Below are positions 12,383 through 22,599 of a DNA stretch of 64,000 nt, piece by piece. The notes beneath the pieces were generated by a model. It was given only the letters and a program-made list of their open reading frames with translations, searched no databases and was not told the DNA's origin. The DNA comes from Tragulus kanchil (Eukaryota; Chordata; Mammalia; Artiodactyla; Tragulidae), in contig JAIOJX010000031.1 of NCBI GenBank assembly GCA_022376925.1, positions 140,572,854 through 140,636,853 on the forward strand. Direction: 5' to 3'. A program made the position numbers and the translations under genes. Each line of letters begins with the position of its first letter. Position 1 is the first letter of the stretch.

Positions 12383-12670
12383 GGGCTTCCCTGGTGGTCC
12401 AGTGGGTAAAGAGTCCGCCTTGCAGTACAAGGGGCGCCGGTTTGACTCCTGGCCTGGGAAGATCCCACGTGCGGTGGAGAGACTGGACTGGTGTCCAAAG
12501 ACGAGCCAGTGCTCTGGAGCACATGCGCCCAGAGCCGGTGCTCTGCAAGGAGAGGGGCCACAGCAATGGGAGGCCCACACAGGCCAGAGACTTAGGATGG
12601 ATGAAGATAAATACATGAAGGACCAATAATAATAATAAAAAGGCCAAAATTAAAAAAAACAACAACGACA
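12383..12670 (+). mobile_element. CHR-type SINE (copy B)
   Basis: Duplicate of 11248-11535 inside duplication 3. Confidence 0.85.
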
Positions 12671-13089
12671 ACAAAAAAAGCAAGGAGCCACACACACACA
12701 CAAAAGGCCTCAGCTGTGGCTCTCCGTACACAAAAAAGCCTCAGCTGTGGCTCTTCGTCTCTATGAAGAGCAAACTCAGACTCCTTGCTGTAGCCTTACA
12801 AGCTCCTCCCACCATCTCCAGCCGCGCCCCGCCCCCCACTGCTACGGGGAGCTGATCCCCATCCAACCCCTAGGTCCATGCTCTCTCCTCACGGTAACAC
12901 CCCGACACCCACGGGGTACGGGTGCCCTCAGTTCCTTGAACTCACTCTTTTACCTGCTGACTTATCACACGCTTCCTCTCTGCCCCTAACACGTTCTCCC
13001 TCCGCCCCTGGCCCACCTGGACTCATCCTCGAGGCTTAGTTTGAACGCCACTTCCCCGGAGCGGATGCCTCTGGATCCCTGGTCTGGGA

Positions 13090-13829
13090 TTACAGGAGCC
13101 TGTTTTCTCACGAACCCCTGTGGTGAGGCCGATCCCCTGAATTATAACCTGCTATTTAATCACGTTGCTCTCGCACGAGGTAAACTCTCTTTGAGCAGAG
13201 GCGGCATCGGATTTGTTCCTTGCTGGTTTCCTGGCCTTTGGGGAGGTCGTGGGGTCAGGGAGTGACTCAGGCAGTGGAAGGGTGAGTTTTCTCCGGCCGG
13301 CCTGGAGGAGTGCCTCCTGAGAGTTCAGCGTCAGGCGCTCTTGGAGGAAGACAGAACCTTGGCAGCCTTTGTGTTCCCCAGGACTTCTCCTTCAGGTCCT
13401 TCAGGGGAAGAAAGGGGCTCGAGGGATGGAGAAGGAAGAGGGAGGGCAGGAGAAGAAAGGAAGGCCTAATCCGTGGCCCAGAAGAAATGAGCATCTCTGA
13501 GTCCCCCACATCCCTGATCTAAGTAGGTCACACGGAAGAACTCGGAGTTCCTGTCAAAGTTTCAGGCAAAAACAATAACTTGGTTTTGACCTTGCTCTCT
13601 TCAAAAAGCAAGTTGCTGCTGAGCGGCAACATCAAAAAGAATAAATAATTGTTTTTCTTTTTTGTTGTTATGATATGGATCATCTGAGCGGTTAGTGGTA
13701 AGCAAGCGGCTTTGATTTGGCTCTGGCTCCCCAGCGCTTCAGCCCCTCTTTATGTCAGCAGGCTCCTGTTGCCACCCCAGGATGGTAGAATCCCTTGATT
13801 AAATTCATATTTGTTTTAATCTTTCCCTG
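13090..13829. other. Repeat-poor sequence, possible noncoding regulatory DNA
   Basis: No SINE or LINE recognised. The AT-rich part from 13540, with tracts such as gaataaataattgtttttc, has a texture often seen in conserved enhancers, but nothing here proves conservation. Confidence 0.35.
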
Positions 13830-14130
13830 TGTCTGATCTCGAGCTCAAAGATGGTCAGGAAAAAAAGCCGGCTGCCCCGCTGCGGCCACGGGGAGGGCCC
13901 GTGTCAGGCCCCACGCTGTTTGTTCTGTCCGACGCGATAAGGCAGCCAGCCCGCGGTGCCCTGCCAGGCCCGCCGTGCCAGCCCCCGGTTCCCGCACGGT
14001 CGGGGGCTGCTGGCGCGGCCCACGGAGCTGCCAGGCTGCAGGTGAGGGCGAGGAGGGCGGGGGACCCGGCCGCTGGCGGCACCGGCTACGGCCTGCAGCT
14101 GGACCCTCACGCTGGACTTGGGGTGCTAGA
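13830..14130. promoter_or_regulatory. CpG-dense block, candidate CpG island
   Basis: By eye there are about 25 CpG dinucleotides within about 270 bp, far denser than the flanks. A consensus-like splice donor (ctgcaggtgaggg) lies near 14036-14048. An open plus-strand frame from 13829 runs through it with Pro/Ala/Arg-rich translation and no domain I recognise. It may be a promoter, an unrecognised first exon, or simply GC-rich DNA. Confidence 0.4.
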
Positions 14131-14364
14131 ATTCTCTCTAAACATCTTGAAGCTGAAAAAAGTGCAGACCTTAGGGGGACAGAATGAGCCGGTTCATAGC
14201 AGGCTGCTATTGTTGTATGTGTTTTACACCTGCCTCCCAAGTCACTTTCATCCCTCCCCCAGCATGGAGACAGCCTTCCTATGTGTTGGGTAAACATCCT
14301 TAAACACATAATGTGGCTTTGTATGTGGACGTCTGTTTTCTTCTTCGTCTTTTTTTTTTTTTTT

Positions 14365-14552
14365 ATGGTGGCAAAATGCCCTGCAATGTGAGAGACTTGG
14401 GTTCGATCCCTGGGTGGGGAAGATCCTCTGGAGGAGGGCACGGCAATCCACTCCAGTATTCTTGCCTGGAGAATCCCATGGACCGAGGACCCTGGCAGGA
14501 TATAGTCCATGGGGTTGCAAGAATCAGATATGACTGAGAAATGAACACGTTC
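14365..14552 (+). mobile_element. Bov-tA SINE
   Basis: Has gggttcgatccctgggtggg, ccactccagtattcttgcct and ccatggggttgcaagaatca. The head is degenerate and fused to a T-run. Confidence 0.85.
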
Positions 14553-14640
14553 ACTTCCCTTTTTTTTTTTTTTTCAAAATACACGTAACATAAAATTTAC
14601 GTTTTTGGTGTATCAGATTTCAATATAGGAAGAAGTACGT
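14553..14640 (-). mobile_element. Short antisense L1-like fragment
   Basis: T-run followed by acacgtaacataaaatttac, a phrase of reverse-strand L1 3' ends. Confidence 0.45.
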
Positions 14641-14777
14641 TCTGTCTGTGCTCAAACTGCCAGAGTGCAAAACCCCAGGTTAGTTACTGGCTAGTGGTGA
14701 CTTAGCAATTTGGAGGCTCAGCGTCTCTGTTTGTGACATGGGATGGTGTATTTGTTCCTATACCATAGAGCTGCCTG

Positions 14778-14992
14778 GCATGTGCTAAACCACACAGTCA
14801 TGTCCAACTCTTTGTGACCCCATGGACTGTGGTCTGCCAGGTTGAATTCTCTGTTCACAGGATTTTCCAGGCCAGAATCTTGGAGTGGGTTGCCATTCCC
14901 TTCTCCAGGGGATTTTTCCCAACTCAGGGATCAAACCCAGGTGTCCTGCATTGCAGGTGGATTCTTTACCATCTGAACCACCAGGGAAACCC
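14778..14992 (-). mobile_element. Bov-tA SINE
   Basis: Reverse orientation: catgtccaactctttgtgac, ggagtgggttgccattccct, accatctgaaccaccaggga. It lies about 225 bp from the opposite-strand copy at 14365, giving an inverted pair. Confidence 0.88.
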
Positions 14993-15254
14993 GAATGCTC
15001 AATACGTGTTAGCCTACTTTCATTATTCTCCTTCTCATTTTTGGTCTTCTATCACTCAGCCCAATATCAAGAACTACCCGGTTCTGTACGTATCTCTGGT
15101 TCCTTGCTTTTCATTTTAATTCGTATTGTGTATCATCTACATTTTACTTTTTGATTGCCTAGAAATGAACACCTATTTAGCAGTTATGCAGCGAGCTTGC
15201 CTCCTGGCTCAGCGGGAAGATTTCTCCCTGAGGTAGGGTTACTGGGTCCTAGGT

Positions 15255-15470
15255 CAAGGTTGGCAAATTTTCCATGGAGAGTAAGCCAGTAGATGGTTTC
15301 GGCTCTGTGGTCCACACAGCTTCTATTGCAATTGCCCAGCTCTGTCTTTGTAGCACTAAAACGGCCGGAGTCCATTTGTAAATGAACGCACATGGTTATG
15401 TTCTAATAAATCTTTATTTAAAAATCTGGCAGGTCTGGCCAGATTTGACCTGCAAGTCTGCCAACCCCTG
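15255..15470. mobile_element. hAT-like nonautonomous DNA transposon
   Basis: Inverted ends: left caaggttggcaaat, right gtctgccaacccctg (reverse complement caggggttggcagac). The body includes ttctaataaatctttattta. The octamer gggtccta lies at 15244-15251 and 15475-15482, a possible 8-bp target-site duplication as hAT elements make, though offset 3-4 bases from the assumed ends. Family name not assigned. Confidence 0.6.
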
Positions 15471-15774
15471 AGCCGGGTCCTAAGTAGACCCCGTGTGGCT
15501 GAATCCCTCCATATGCTCTCAGAGTGGCCGCGCAGTCAGCAGTGCCCATGAGCTCCTGTCTCTCCACGTCCTCCTAACAGGCTTCTCCAAGTCACGGATT
15601 CAGAGGACAAAGAGGAGCCCAGGAGACCTGTGCCTCCGCCCTCGTCCTCTGACTGCCTCACCTGCTCTCAGCTCTCTGACTGTGACTTTCTTTCACTGTG
15701 AGGTTTGGGCTGCGGATATCTGTTGCTTGAAGGTTAAGCTCATGTGTACCTGGGACATTTGAGTCCCTGTCACA

Positions 15775-15990
15775 CCGCTGTCTGTTATGTACCGGCTGCT
15801 GTGCTAAGCCCTTGATGTGTGTTAGCCCCTCTGATAATCCCAACCACCCTGTGGAGTAGGTCCCCCTGGAATTTGCTTTTTTTGGATAAGGACACGAATG
15901 CTCAGAGAGGTGGAGTGACTTGCCCAGGGTCACAGGGCTGGGACAGGTAGAGCCAGCACATGAAACAACATCTGCTTAATGCCCAGTCAG
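15775..15990 (+). mobile_element. MIR SINE
   Basis: Forward MIR: ggctgctgtgctaagccctt, gataatcccaaccaccctgt, and agaggtggagtgacttgccc. Confidence 0.8.
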
Positions 15991-16122
15991 ATGCTGCTCT
16001 AATCCCTGAGGCTCTGTGAGAGGCAGGGGATGTCTGGGCCCAGTCGAGGCAGGTCCGGAAAGCCCATGTGGGAGCTCCTCCATGTCAAGTGCTCAGCATG
16101 GGGCCTGTGGCTGTCAGCTATG

Positions 16123-16163
16123 CTAGTTGCTGCTTTTGTATCTGACTCTTGGCGACCCCGTGG
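16123..16163 (-). mobile_element. Bov-tA SINE, truncated by the duplication join
   Basis: Only the tail part (tgctagttgctgctttt to gaccccgtgg) is present. The same element is complete at 17204-17404. Confidence 0.8.
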
Positions 16164-16335
16164 CGATCAAGAACTACCGGTTCCCTGCTTTTCATTTTAA
16201 TTCGTATTGTGTATCATCTACATTTTACTTTTTGATTGCCTAGAAATGAACACCTATTTAGCAGTTATGCAGCGAGCTTGCCTCCTGGCTCAGCGGGAAG
16301 ATTTCTCCCTGAGGTAGGGTTACTGGGTCCTAGGT

Positions 16336-16551
16336 CAAGGTTGGCAAATTTTCCATGGAGAGTAAGCCAGTAGATGGTTTCGGCTCTGTGGTCCACACAG
16401 CTTCTATTGCAATTGCCCAGCTCTGTCTTTGTAGCACTAAAACGGCCGGAGTCCATTTGTAAATGAACGCACATGGTTATGTTCTAATAAATCTTTATTT
16501 AAAAATCTGGCAGGTCTGGCCAGATTTGACCTGCAAGTCTGCCAACCCCTG
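16336..16551. mobile_element. hAT-like DNA transposon (copy B)
   Basis: Duplicate of 15255-15470, including both inverted ends and flanking octamers. Confidence 0.6.
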
Positions 16552-16855
16552 AGCCGGGTCCTAAGTAGACCCCGTGTGGCTGAATCCCTCCATATGCTCT
16601 CAGAGTGGCCGCGCAGTCAGCAGTGCCCATGAGCTCCTGTCTCTCCACGTCCTCCTAACAGGCTTCTCCAAGTCACGGATTCAGAGGACAAAGAGGAGCC
16701 CAGGAGACCTGTGCCTCCGCCCTCGTCCTCTGACTGCCTCACCTGCTCTCAGCTCTCTGACTGTGACTTTCTTTCACTGTGAGGTTTGGGCTGCGGATAT
16801 CTGTTGCTTGAAGGTTAAGCTCATGTGTACCTGGGACATTTGAGTCCCTGTCACA

Positions 16856-17071
16856 CCGCTGTCTGTTATGTACCGGCTGCTGTGCTAAGCCCTTGATGTG
16901 TGTTAGCCCCTCTGATAATCCCAACCACCCTGTGGAGTAGGTCCCCCTGGAATTTGCTTTTTTTGGATAAGGACACGAATGCTCAGAGAGGTGGAGTGAC
17001 TTGCCCAGGGTCACAGGGCTGGGACAGGTAGAGCCAGCACATGAAACAACATCTGCTTAATGCCCAGTCAG
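16856..17071 (+). mobile_element. MIR SINE (copy B)
   Basis: Duplicate of 15775-15990 through duplication 4. Confidence 0.8.
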
Positions 17072-17203
17072 ATGCTGCTCTAATCCCTGAGGCTCTGTGA
17101 GAGGCAGGGGATGTCTGGGCCCAGTCGAGGCAGGTCCGGAAAGCCCATGTGGGAGCTCCTCCATGTCAAGTGCTCAGCATGGGGCCTGTGGCTGTCAGCT
17201 ATG

Positions 17204-17404
17204 CTAGTTGCTGCTTTTGTATCTGACTCTTGGCGACCCCGTGGACTGTAGACTGCCCAAATCCTCTGTCCGTGGGATTCCCCAGGCAAGGATACTGGAG
17301 TGGGTTGCCATGCCCTTCTCCAGGGGATCTTCCCGACCCAGGGATTGAACCTGGATCTCCTGCATTGCAGGCAGACTCTTTACCATCTGAACCATCAGGG
17401 GAGC
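17204..17404 (-). mobile_element. Bov-tA SINE
   Basis: Complete reverse-strand element: gtatctgactcttggcgacc, ggatactggagtgggttgcc, accatctgaaccatcagggg. Confidence 0.9.
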
Positions 17405-17785
17405 CCAGCACAGTGCCTGGTGCACAGTCAATGGGAGGCAGGAAGGTGTAGAGCCAGAAGGAGAAAGAGCCGATAGCAATCGTGGCTGTAAGATGCCCTG
17501 TGGAGGCGGGGAGACCTCGGGTTGAGGAGTCTGCTCTGGCAGTCGCGGCTCTCAAGCCCACAGTGGGAATTTCTTCTCTGGAATCAACAGCCTGAGACCC
17601 GCCGGTGAGGAGGGAAGGGCTTGGACCAGAAAGACCAGAGGCTTCACCGCGTGTGTGTGAGGAGCGAGGCCCGTGTCAGGACCGTCTTGAATCCCCTCTG
17701 TGCTTAGTGCTGTGCCTGGTGTTCAGTGGGGAGAAGCAAATAAGTTGCTTGAACACAGACTAATAAAAATGATGTTTTCCTGCTG
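17405..17785. other. Unassigned sequence
   Basis: Single-copy DNA between a Bov-tA and a T-run. Nothing recognised. Confidence 0.4.
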
Positions 17786-18120
17786 TTTTTTTTTTTTTAA
17801 AGTATATGTTTATTGACATGTAACATACATACAGGAAAATATACAAATCATCAGAGTGTGATACGTTCTCACAAAGCGAGCATGCACATTAGCATCCAGA
17901 TGAAGAAGTAGAACTTCACCAGCACCCCATAAACCTCTTTCATGTCTTTTCCCAGATACCTCCTACTTGCCTGGCTTGTAACAGCATAAATCAGTTTTAC
18001 CCGGTTGTGAACTTTAACTTTCTATAAATGGAATTATCAGGGAGTATTCTTTTGTGCTTGATGTCTTACACTCCACATTATATTTGAGATGTCCCCATAT
18101 TTGTATGTATTTACTCCCTA
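17786..18120 (-). mobile_element. Antisense L1 3' region
   Basis: Phrases tattgacatgtaacatacat and gaactttaactttctataaa match reverse-strand L1 3' ends. The element continues after the SINE at 18121. Confidence 0.6.
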
Positions 18121-18315
18121 TGGGCTTCCTTGGTGGCTCAGATGGTAAAGAATCTGCCTGCAATGCAGGAGACCCATTCAATCCCTGGGTCAGGAAGATC
18201 CCCTGGAGAAGGGACTAGCAACTGACTCCCATATTCTTGTCTGGAGAATTCCATGGATGGAGGAGTCTGGCGGGCTACAGTCCATGGCATTGCAGAGTTG
18301 AACATGACTTAGTAT
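18121..18315 (+). mobile_element. Bov-tA SINE
   Basis: Head atgggcttccttggtggctc, agaatctgcctgcaatgcag, and ggcgggctacagtccatggc near the tail. Confidence 0.9.
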
Positions 18316-18389
18316 ATATGTACACACACACACAGAGCCTCACATAAATAAATAAATACACAAACAAATAAATAATTGAATGCATCCAT

Positions 18390-18605
18390 CCATTCTACTG
18401 TTTCTGGGCATTTTGGTAATTTCCCTTTTTGGGAGCTATTGTGCATAATGTGTCTATGAACATTTTTACATGGGTCTTTAGGTGGCCACATGCGTGAATT
18501 TCTATCGGATTTATATATATATATATATATATAGGTGTACAACAGATGGGTCCTAGAGGAGCAAATGTTTAGCTCTAGTTAGATGCTGCTAGACAATTTA
18601 TGTTC
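18390..18605 (-). mobile_element. Antisense L1 3' region with an (AT)n run
   Basis: Continuation of the L1 fragment: gagctattgtgcataatgtg and gaacatttttacatgggtct. An (AT)n microsatellite occupies about 18511-18533. Confidence 0.55.
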
Positions 18606-18644
18606 CCACCCTAGTACGCAAGAGTCCTAGTTGCTGTGGACTGC

Positions 18645-18859
18645 ACTGGATGTGCACACGCTTCAGTTGTGTCTGAGTCTTTATAGCCTCATGGAGTGAT
18701 GCCCACAAGTTTCTGCCATCCGCAGAACTTTCCAGGCAAGAATACTGGAGTGGGTTGCCAGTTCCTCCCCCAAGGGATATTCCCAACCAGGACCAAACCT
18801 GCATCTCCTGTGTCTGCTGCAGTAGTGGTCAGATTCTTTACCCCTGAGCCACCTGCCAG
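18645..18859 (-). mobile_element. Bov-tA SINE
   Basis: Reverse-strand element: cgcttcagttgtgtctgagt, ggagtgggttgccagttcct, ttacccctgagccacctgcc. Confidence 0.85.
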
Positions 18860-19063
18860 TCCTCTAGACGACTTGCGGGCTTGCGACCAGCCACTGAATT
18901 TTCTGGTGTTCTGAATAGCCTTAGCCTTCACCAGTCTGTGGGTTCTAATGAGGTCCCCCTATATGTCTAGTGGACTTTTCCTGATGAGATAGCTCCTCCC
19001 TTCCCACCTTCATCCATAGAACTATAGACACTAAAAACAGTGCCTTCGTCAGTCATTCCTAAT

Positions 19064-19320
19064 GATGACATTCACGGAGTACTTGCTGGGTATGCGATAC
19101 AAGCACTGTACAAGAGTTAGCTAATTTAATCCCCACAACAACGCTTTGAAACAGGTATACCTAATATCATTCCATGTTACACATGAGGAAAGGGAGGCAG
19201 AGAGGAAGCTACTTCTTCAAGAATACACGGCTGGGAAGTGGCAGTGCGGATACTAAGCACCGCGAAGGCTTTCGTCAGAGCCTGTCGCCTTGAGCATTGT
19301 CTCACACCGCTGAGTAGCTC
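19064..19320 (+). mobile_element. MIR SINE
   Basis: Forward MIR: gatacaagcactgtacaaga, taatttaatccccacaacaa, acatgaggaaagggaggcag. Confidence 0.8.
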
Positions 19321-19489
19321 AGTCTCATGCCATAGCCTCTGGGCCACCACTTCTTCCTCTCCCAGACCCTCCCCGTCTGCTATTCTACTGTTTCTGGGCA
19401 TTTTGGTAATTTCCCTTTATTGTACACACACACACAGAGCCTCACATAAATAAATAAATACACAAACAAATAAATAATTGAATGCATCC

Positions 19490-19703
19490 ATCCATTCTAC
19501 TGTTTCTGGGCATTGGTAATTTCCCTTTGGGAGCTATTGTGCATAATGTGTCTATGAACATTTTTACATGGGTCTTTAGGTGGCCACATGCGTGAATTTC
19601 TATCGGATTTATATATATATATATATATATAGGTGTACAACAGATGGGTCCTAGAGGAGCAAATGTTTAGCTCTAGTTAGATGCTGCTAGACAATTTATG
19701 TTC
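19490..19703 (-). mobile_element. Antisense L1 3' region (copy B)
   Basis: Repeat of the 18390-18605 fragment in duplication 5, with its (AT)n run at about 19609-19631. Confidence 0.55.
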
Positions 19704-19742
19704 CCACCCTAGTACGCAAGAGTCCTAGTTGCTGTGGACTGC

Positions 19743-19957
19743 ACTGGATGTGCACACGCTTCAGTTGTGTCTGAGTCTTTATAGCCTCATGGAGTGATGC
19801 CCACAAGTTTCTGCCATCCGCAGAACTTTCCAGGCAAGAATACTGGAGTGGGTTGCCAGTTCCTCCCCCAAGGGATATTCCCAACCAGGACCAAACCTGC
19901 ATCTCCTGTGTCTGCTGCAGTAGTGGTCAGATTCTTTACCCCTGCGCCACCTGCCAG
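19743..19957 (-). mobile_element. Bov-tA SINE (copy B)
   Basis: Duplicate of 18645-18859, with a substitution near the head (cctgcgccacc against cctgagccacc). Confidence 0.85.
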
Positions 19958-20161
19958 TCCTCTGGGACGACTTGCGGGCTTGCGACCAGCCACTGAATTT
20001 TCTGGTGTTCTGAATAGCCTTAGCCTTCACCAGTCTGTGGGTTCTAATGAGGTCCCCCTATATGTCTAGTGGACTTTTCCTGATGAGATAGCTCCTCCTT
20101 CCCACCTTCATCCATAGAACTATAGACACTAAAAACAGTGCCTTCGTCAGTCATTCCTAAT

Positions 20162-20410
20162 GATGACATTCACGGAGTACTTGCTGGGTATGCGATACAA
20201 GCACTGTACAAGAGTTAGCTAATTTAATCCCCACAACAACGCTTTGAAACAGGTATACCTAATATCATTCCATGTTACACATGAGGAAAGGGAGGCAGAG
20301 AGGAAGCTACTTCTTCAAGAATACACGGCTGGGAAGTGGCAGTGCGGATACTAAGCACCGCGAAGGCTTTCGTCAGAGCCTGTCGCCTTGAGCATTGTCT
20401 CACACCGCTG
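20162..20410 (+). mobile_element. MIR SINE (copy B)
   Basis: Duplicate of 19064-19320 through duplication 5. Confidence 0.8.
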
Positions 20411-20474
20411 AGTAGCTCAGTCTCATGCCATAGCCTCTGGGCCACCACTTCTTCCTCTCCCAGACCCTCCACGA

Positions 20475-21215
20475 AAGCCATGTTCTTGCTATTCTGCTTG
20501 GGCAGCGCCTTTAGGGTATCTGGCCTCTTCAGGCCTCCATCTGGTGCTAGTCTAGGGCCCCTTTCCTGGCCACTCTTATACTGCCATCCGGTGGGGTGCC
20601 AAGCTCACGTTCCACAGGCAGTGGGTAGAGGAAGAGGTCCCTAGACTGAGTCAGAGGATCCATAGCAGAGATGCGTGAGTCCCCGGTGTCTCCGCTCTTC
20701 TTGCCCTGGTCACTGGCTCTGGAGGGGGAGGAGCTTGAATAGGAACTGGAAGGACAAGAGTCATTATTCCTTGCTCACGCTCAGGCTCAGTTGCCAAGTC
20801 TGGCTCACAACATCGGACTTTTCTTTTTCCTTTAGGAGGATTTGTATTTCCAGGGTCCCAGTTCAGTCTGGGTTCAGGTTTCAAACAGTGGAAATGAGTG
20901 ATGGCAAACTTCAGCAGAAGAGGAATGGAAGGAAAGAACGTGGATAGCTTGTAGAATCCATGGAAGGTTGGTGTCCTCTGAAGTAAAGGTCAGAGCCCAG
21001 GAACAAGAGATGTTCTCTCAAAATAGAAAGGACATTTGAATTCTGGGTAGGGAGAAGGAGGAGGAGAAGGAAGAGGAGTCGAGAGAGAGAGTTCCTTCCT
21101 TCCTTCCTGAGAATTTCACATCTACCACCACCCTCTTAGCCTGTTAACAGGTGGAATATACCTGAACCTGGATCCTGGACTTCTTCCATGAAGCCCTTTA
21201 GCCCTAGCCCTAGCC
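20475..21215. other. Single-copy-type sequence with a purine-rich tract
   Basis: No gene recognised. A GA-rich run (about 21050-21092) passes into GAGAGA and then TTCC repeats. Four TAGCCC-like hexamers occur near 21199-21217, just before a SINE tail. The same sequence recurs at 21557-22297. Confidence 0.45.
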
Positions 21216-21220
21216 CTGCG

Positions 21221-21438
21221 TGTGTGCATGCTCAGTTGCAACAATCGTGTCTGACTCTGTGAGACCCAATGGACCAGAGCCCTGCAGTCTCCTCTGTCCA
21301 TGGGATTCTGCAGGCAAGACTACTGGAGTGGGTTGCCATGCCCTCCTCCAGGATCTTCCCCACCCAGGGATCGAACCTGTGTCTCTTATGTTTCCTGTAC
21401 TGCAGGAATTCTTTACCTATCACTGAGCCCCTGGGAAA
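21221..21438 (-). mobile_element. Bov-tA SINE
   Basis: Reverse-strand element: gcatgctcagttgcaacaat, ggagtgggttgccatgccct, ctttacctatcactgagccc. Confidence 0.87.
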
Positions 21439-22302
21439 GTGGGTGACCTGTATGTAATTAGCTATCACAAACAGAAAGTCCAGGAAGGCTGTTTCAGATC
21501 TTCCCAGGCATTGCCTCTTGGGGCCACCACTTCTTCCTCTCCCAGACCCTCCACGAAAGCCATGTTCTTGCTATTCTGCTTGGGCAGCGCCTTTAGGGTA
21601 TCTGGCCTCTTCAGGCCTCCATCTGGTGCTAGTCTAGGGCCCCTTTCCTGGCCACTCTTATACTGCCATCCGGTGGGGTGCCAAGCTCACGTTCCACAGG
21701 CAGTGGGTAGAGGAAGAGGTCCCTAGACTGAGTCAGAGGATCCATAGCAGAGATGCGTGAGTCCCCGGTGTCTCCGCTCTTCTTGCCCTGGTCACTGGCT
21801 CTGGAGGGGGAGGAGCTTGAATAGGAACTGGAAGGACAAGAGTCATTATTCCTTGCTCACGCTCAGGCTCAGTTGCCAAGTCTGGCTCACAACATCGGAC
21901 TTTTCTTTTTCCTTTAGGAGGATTTGTATTTCCAGGGTCCCAGTTCAGTCTGGGTTCAGGTTTCAAACAGTGGAAATGAGTGATGGCAAACTTCAGCAGA
22001 AGAGGAATGGAAGGAAAGAACGTGGATAGCTTGTAGAATCCATGGAAGGTTGGTGTCCTCTGAAGTAAAGGTCAGAGCCCAGGAACAAGAGATGTTCTCT
22101 CAAAATAGAAAGGACATTTGAATTCTGGGTAGGGAGAAGGAGGAGGAGAAGGAAGAGGAGTCGAGAGAGAGAGTTCCTTCCTTCCTTCCTGAGAATTTCA
22201 CATCTACCACCACCCTCTTAGCCTGTTAACAGGTGGAATATACCTGAACCTGGATCCTGGACTTCTTCCATGAAGCCCTTTAGCCCTAGCCCTAGCCCTG
22301 CG

Positions 22303-22522
22303 TGTGTGCATGCTCAGTTGCAACAATCGTGTCTGACTCTGTGAGACCCAATGGACCAGAGCCCTGCAGTCTCCTCTGTCCATGGGATTCTGCAGGCAAG
22401 ACTACTGGAGTGGGTTGCCATGCCCTCCTCCAGGGGATCTTCCCCACCCAGGGATCGAACCTGTGTCTCTTATGTTTCCTGTACTGCAGGAATTCTTTAC
22501 CTATCACTGAGCCCCTGGGAAA
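22303..22522 (-). mobile_element. Bov-tA SINE (copy B)
   Basis: Duplicate of 21221-21438; here the caggggatcttcc phrase is intact where copy A lacks two G. Confidence 0.87.
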
Positions 22523-22599
22523 GTGGGTGACCTGTATGTAATTAGCTATCACAAACAGAAAGTCCAGGAAGGCTGTTTCAGATCTTCCCAGGCATTGCA

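Larger units (their letters stand above)
10815..13089. repeat. Tandem duplication 3, clean (period 1135 bp)
   Basis: Copy A 10815-11949, copy B 11950-13084. No indel is evident between them. The join shares the 5-base microhomology tggga with both the start (10815) and end (13085-13089) of the unit. It lacks the damaged ends seen in most of the other duplications. Confidence 0.96.
15066..17244. repeat. Tandem duplication 4 (period about 1081-1100 bp)
   Basis: Copy A 15066-16163, copy B 16166-17244. Copy B lost about 19 bp just after its start (after atcaagaactacc). Copy A ends inside a Bov-tA SINE at gaccccgtgg; copy B continues through the whole SINE. Confidence 0.95.
18319..20470. repeat. 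Tandem duplication 5 (period about 1098 bp), complex join
   Basis: Copy A 18319 to about 19369, copy B 19421-20470. The join (19370-19420) carries a 36-bp third copy of 18392-18427 and a few unrelated bases. Copy B has small deletions in its first 110 bp, and scattered substitutions elsewhere make this one of the less perfect pairs. Confidence 0.92.
20437..22598. repeat. Tandem duplication 6 (period about 1082 bp)
   Basis: Copy A about 20437-21514, copy B about 21519-22598. Copy A ends at ggcattgc and copy B begins at gggccaccacttcttcctct. Copy B has two extra G in its SINE. The unit starts where copy B of duplication 5 ends, so almost no unduplicated sequence lies between the two. Confidence 0.95.

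Noticed and set aside
21199..21217. Interstitial telomere
   Set aside because: Only about four TAGCCC-like hexamers with no TTAGGG match; too short.
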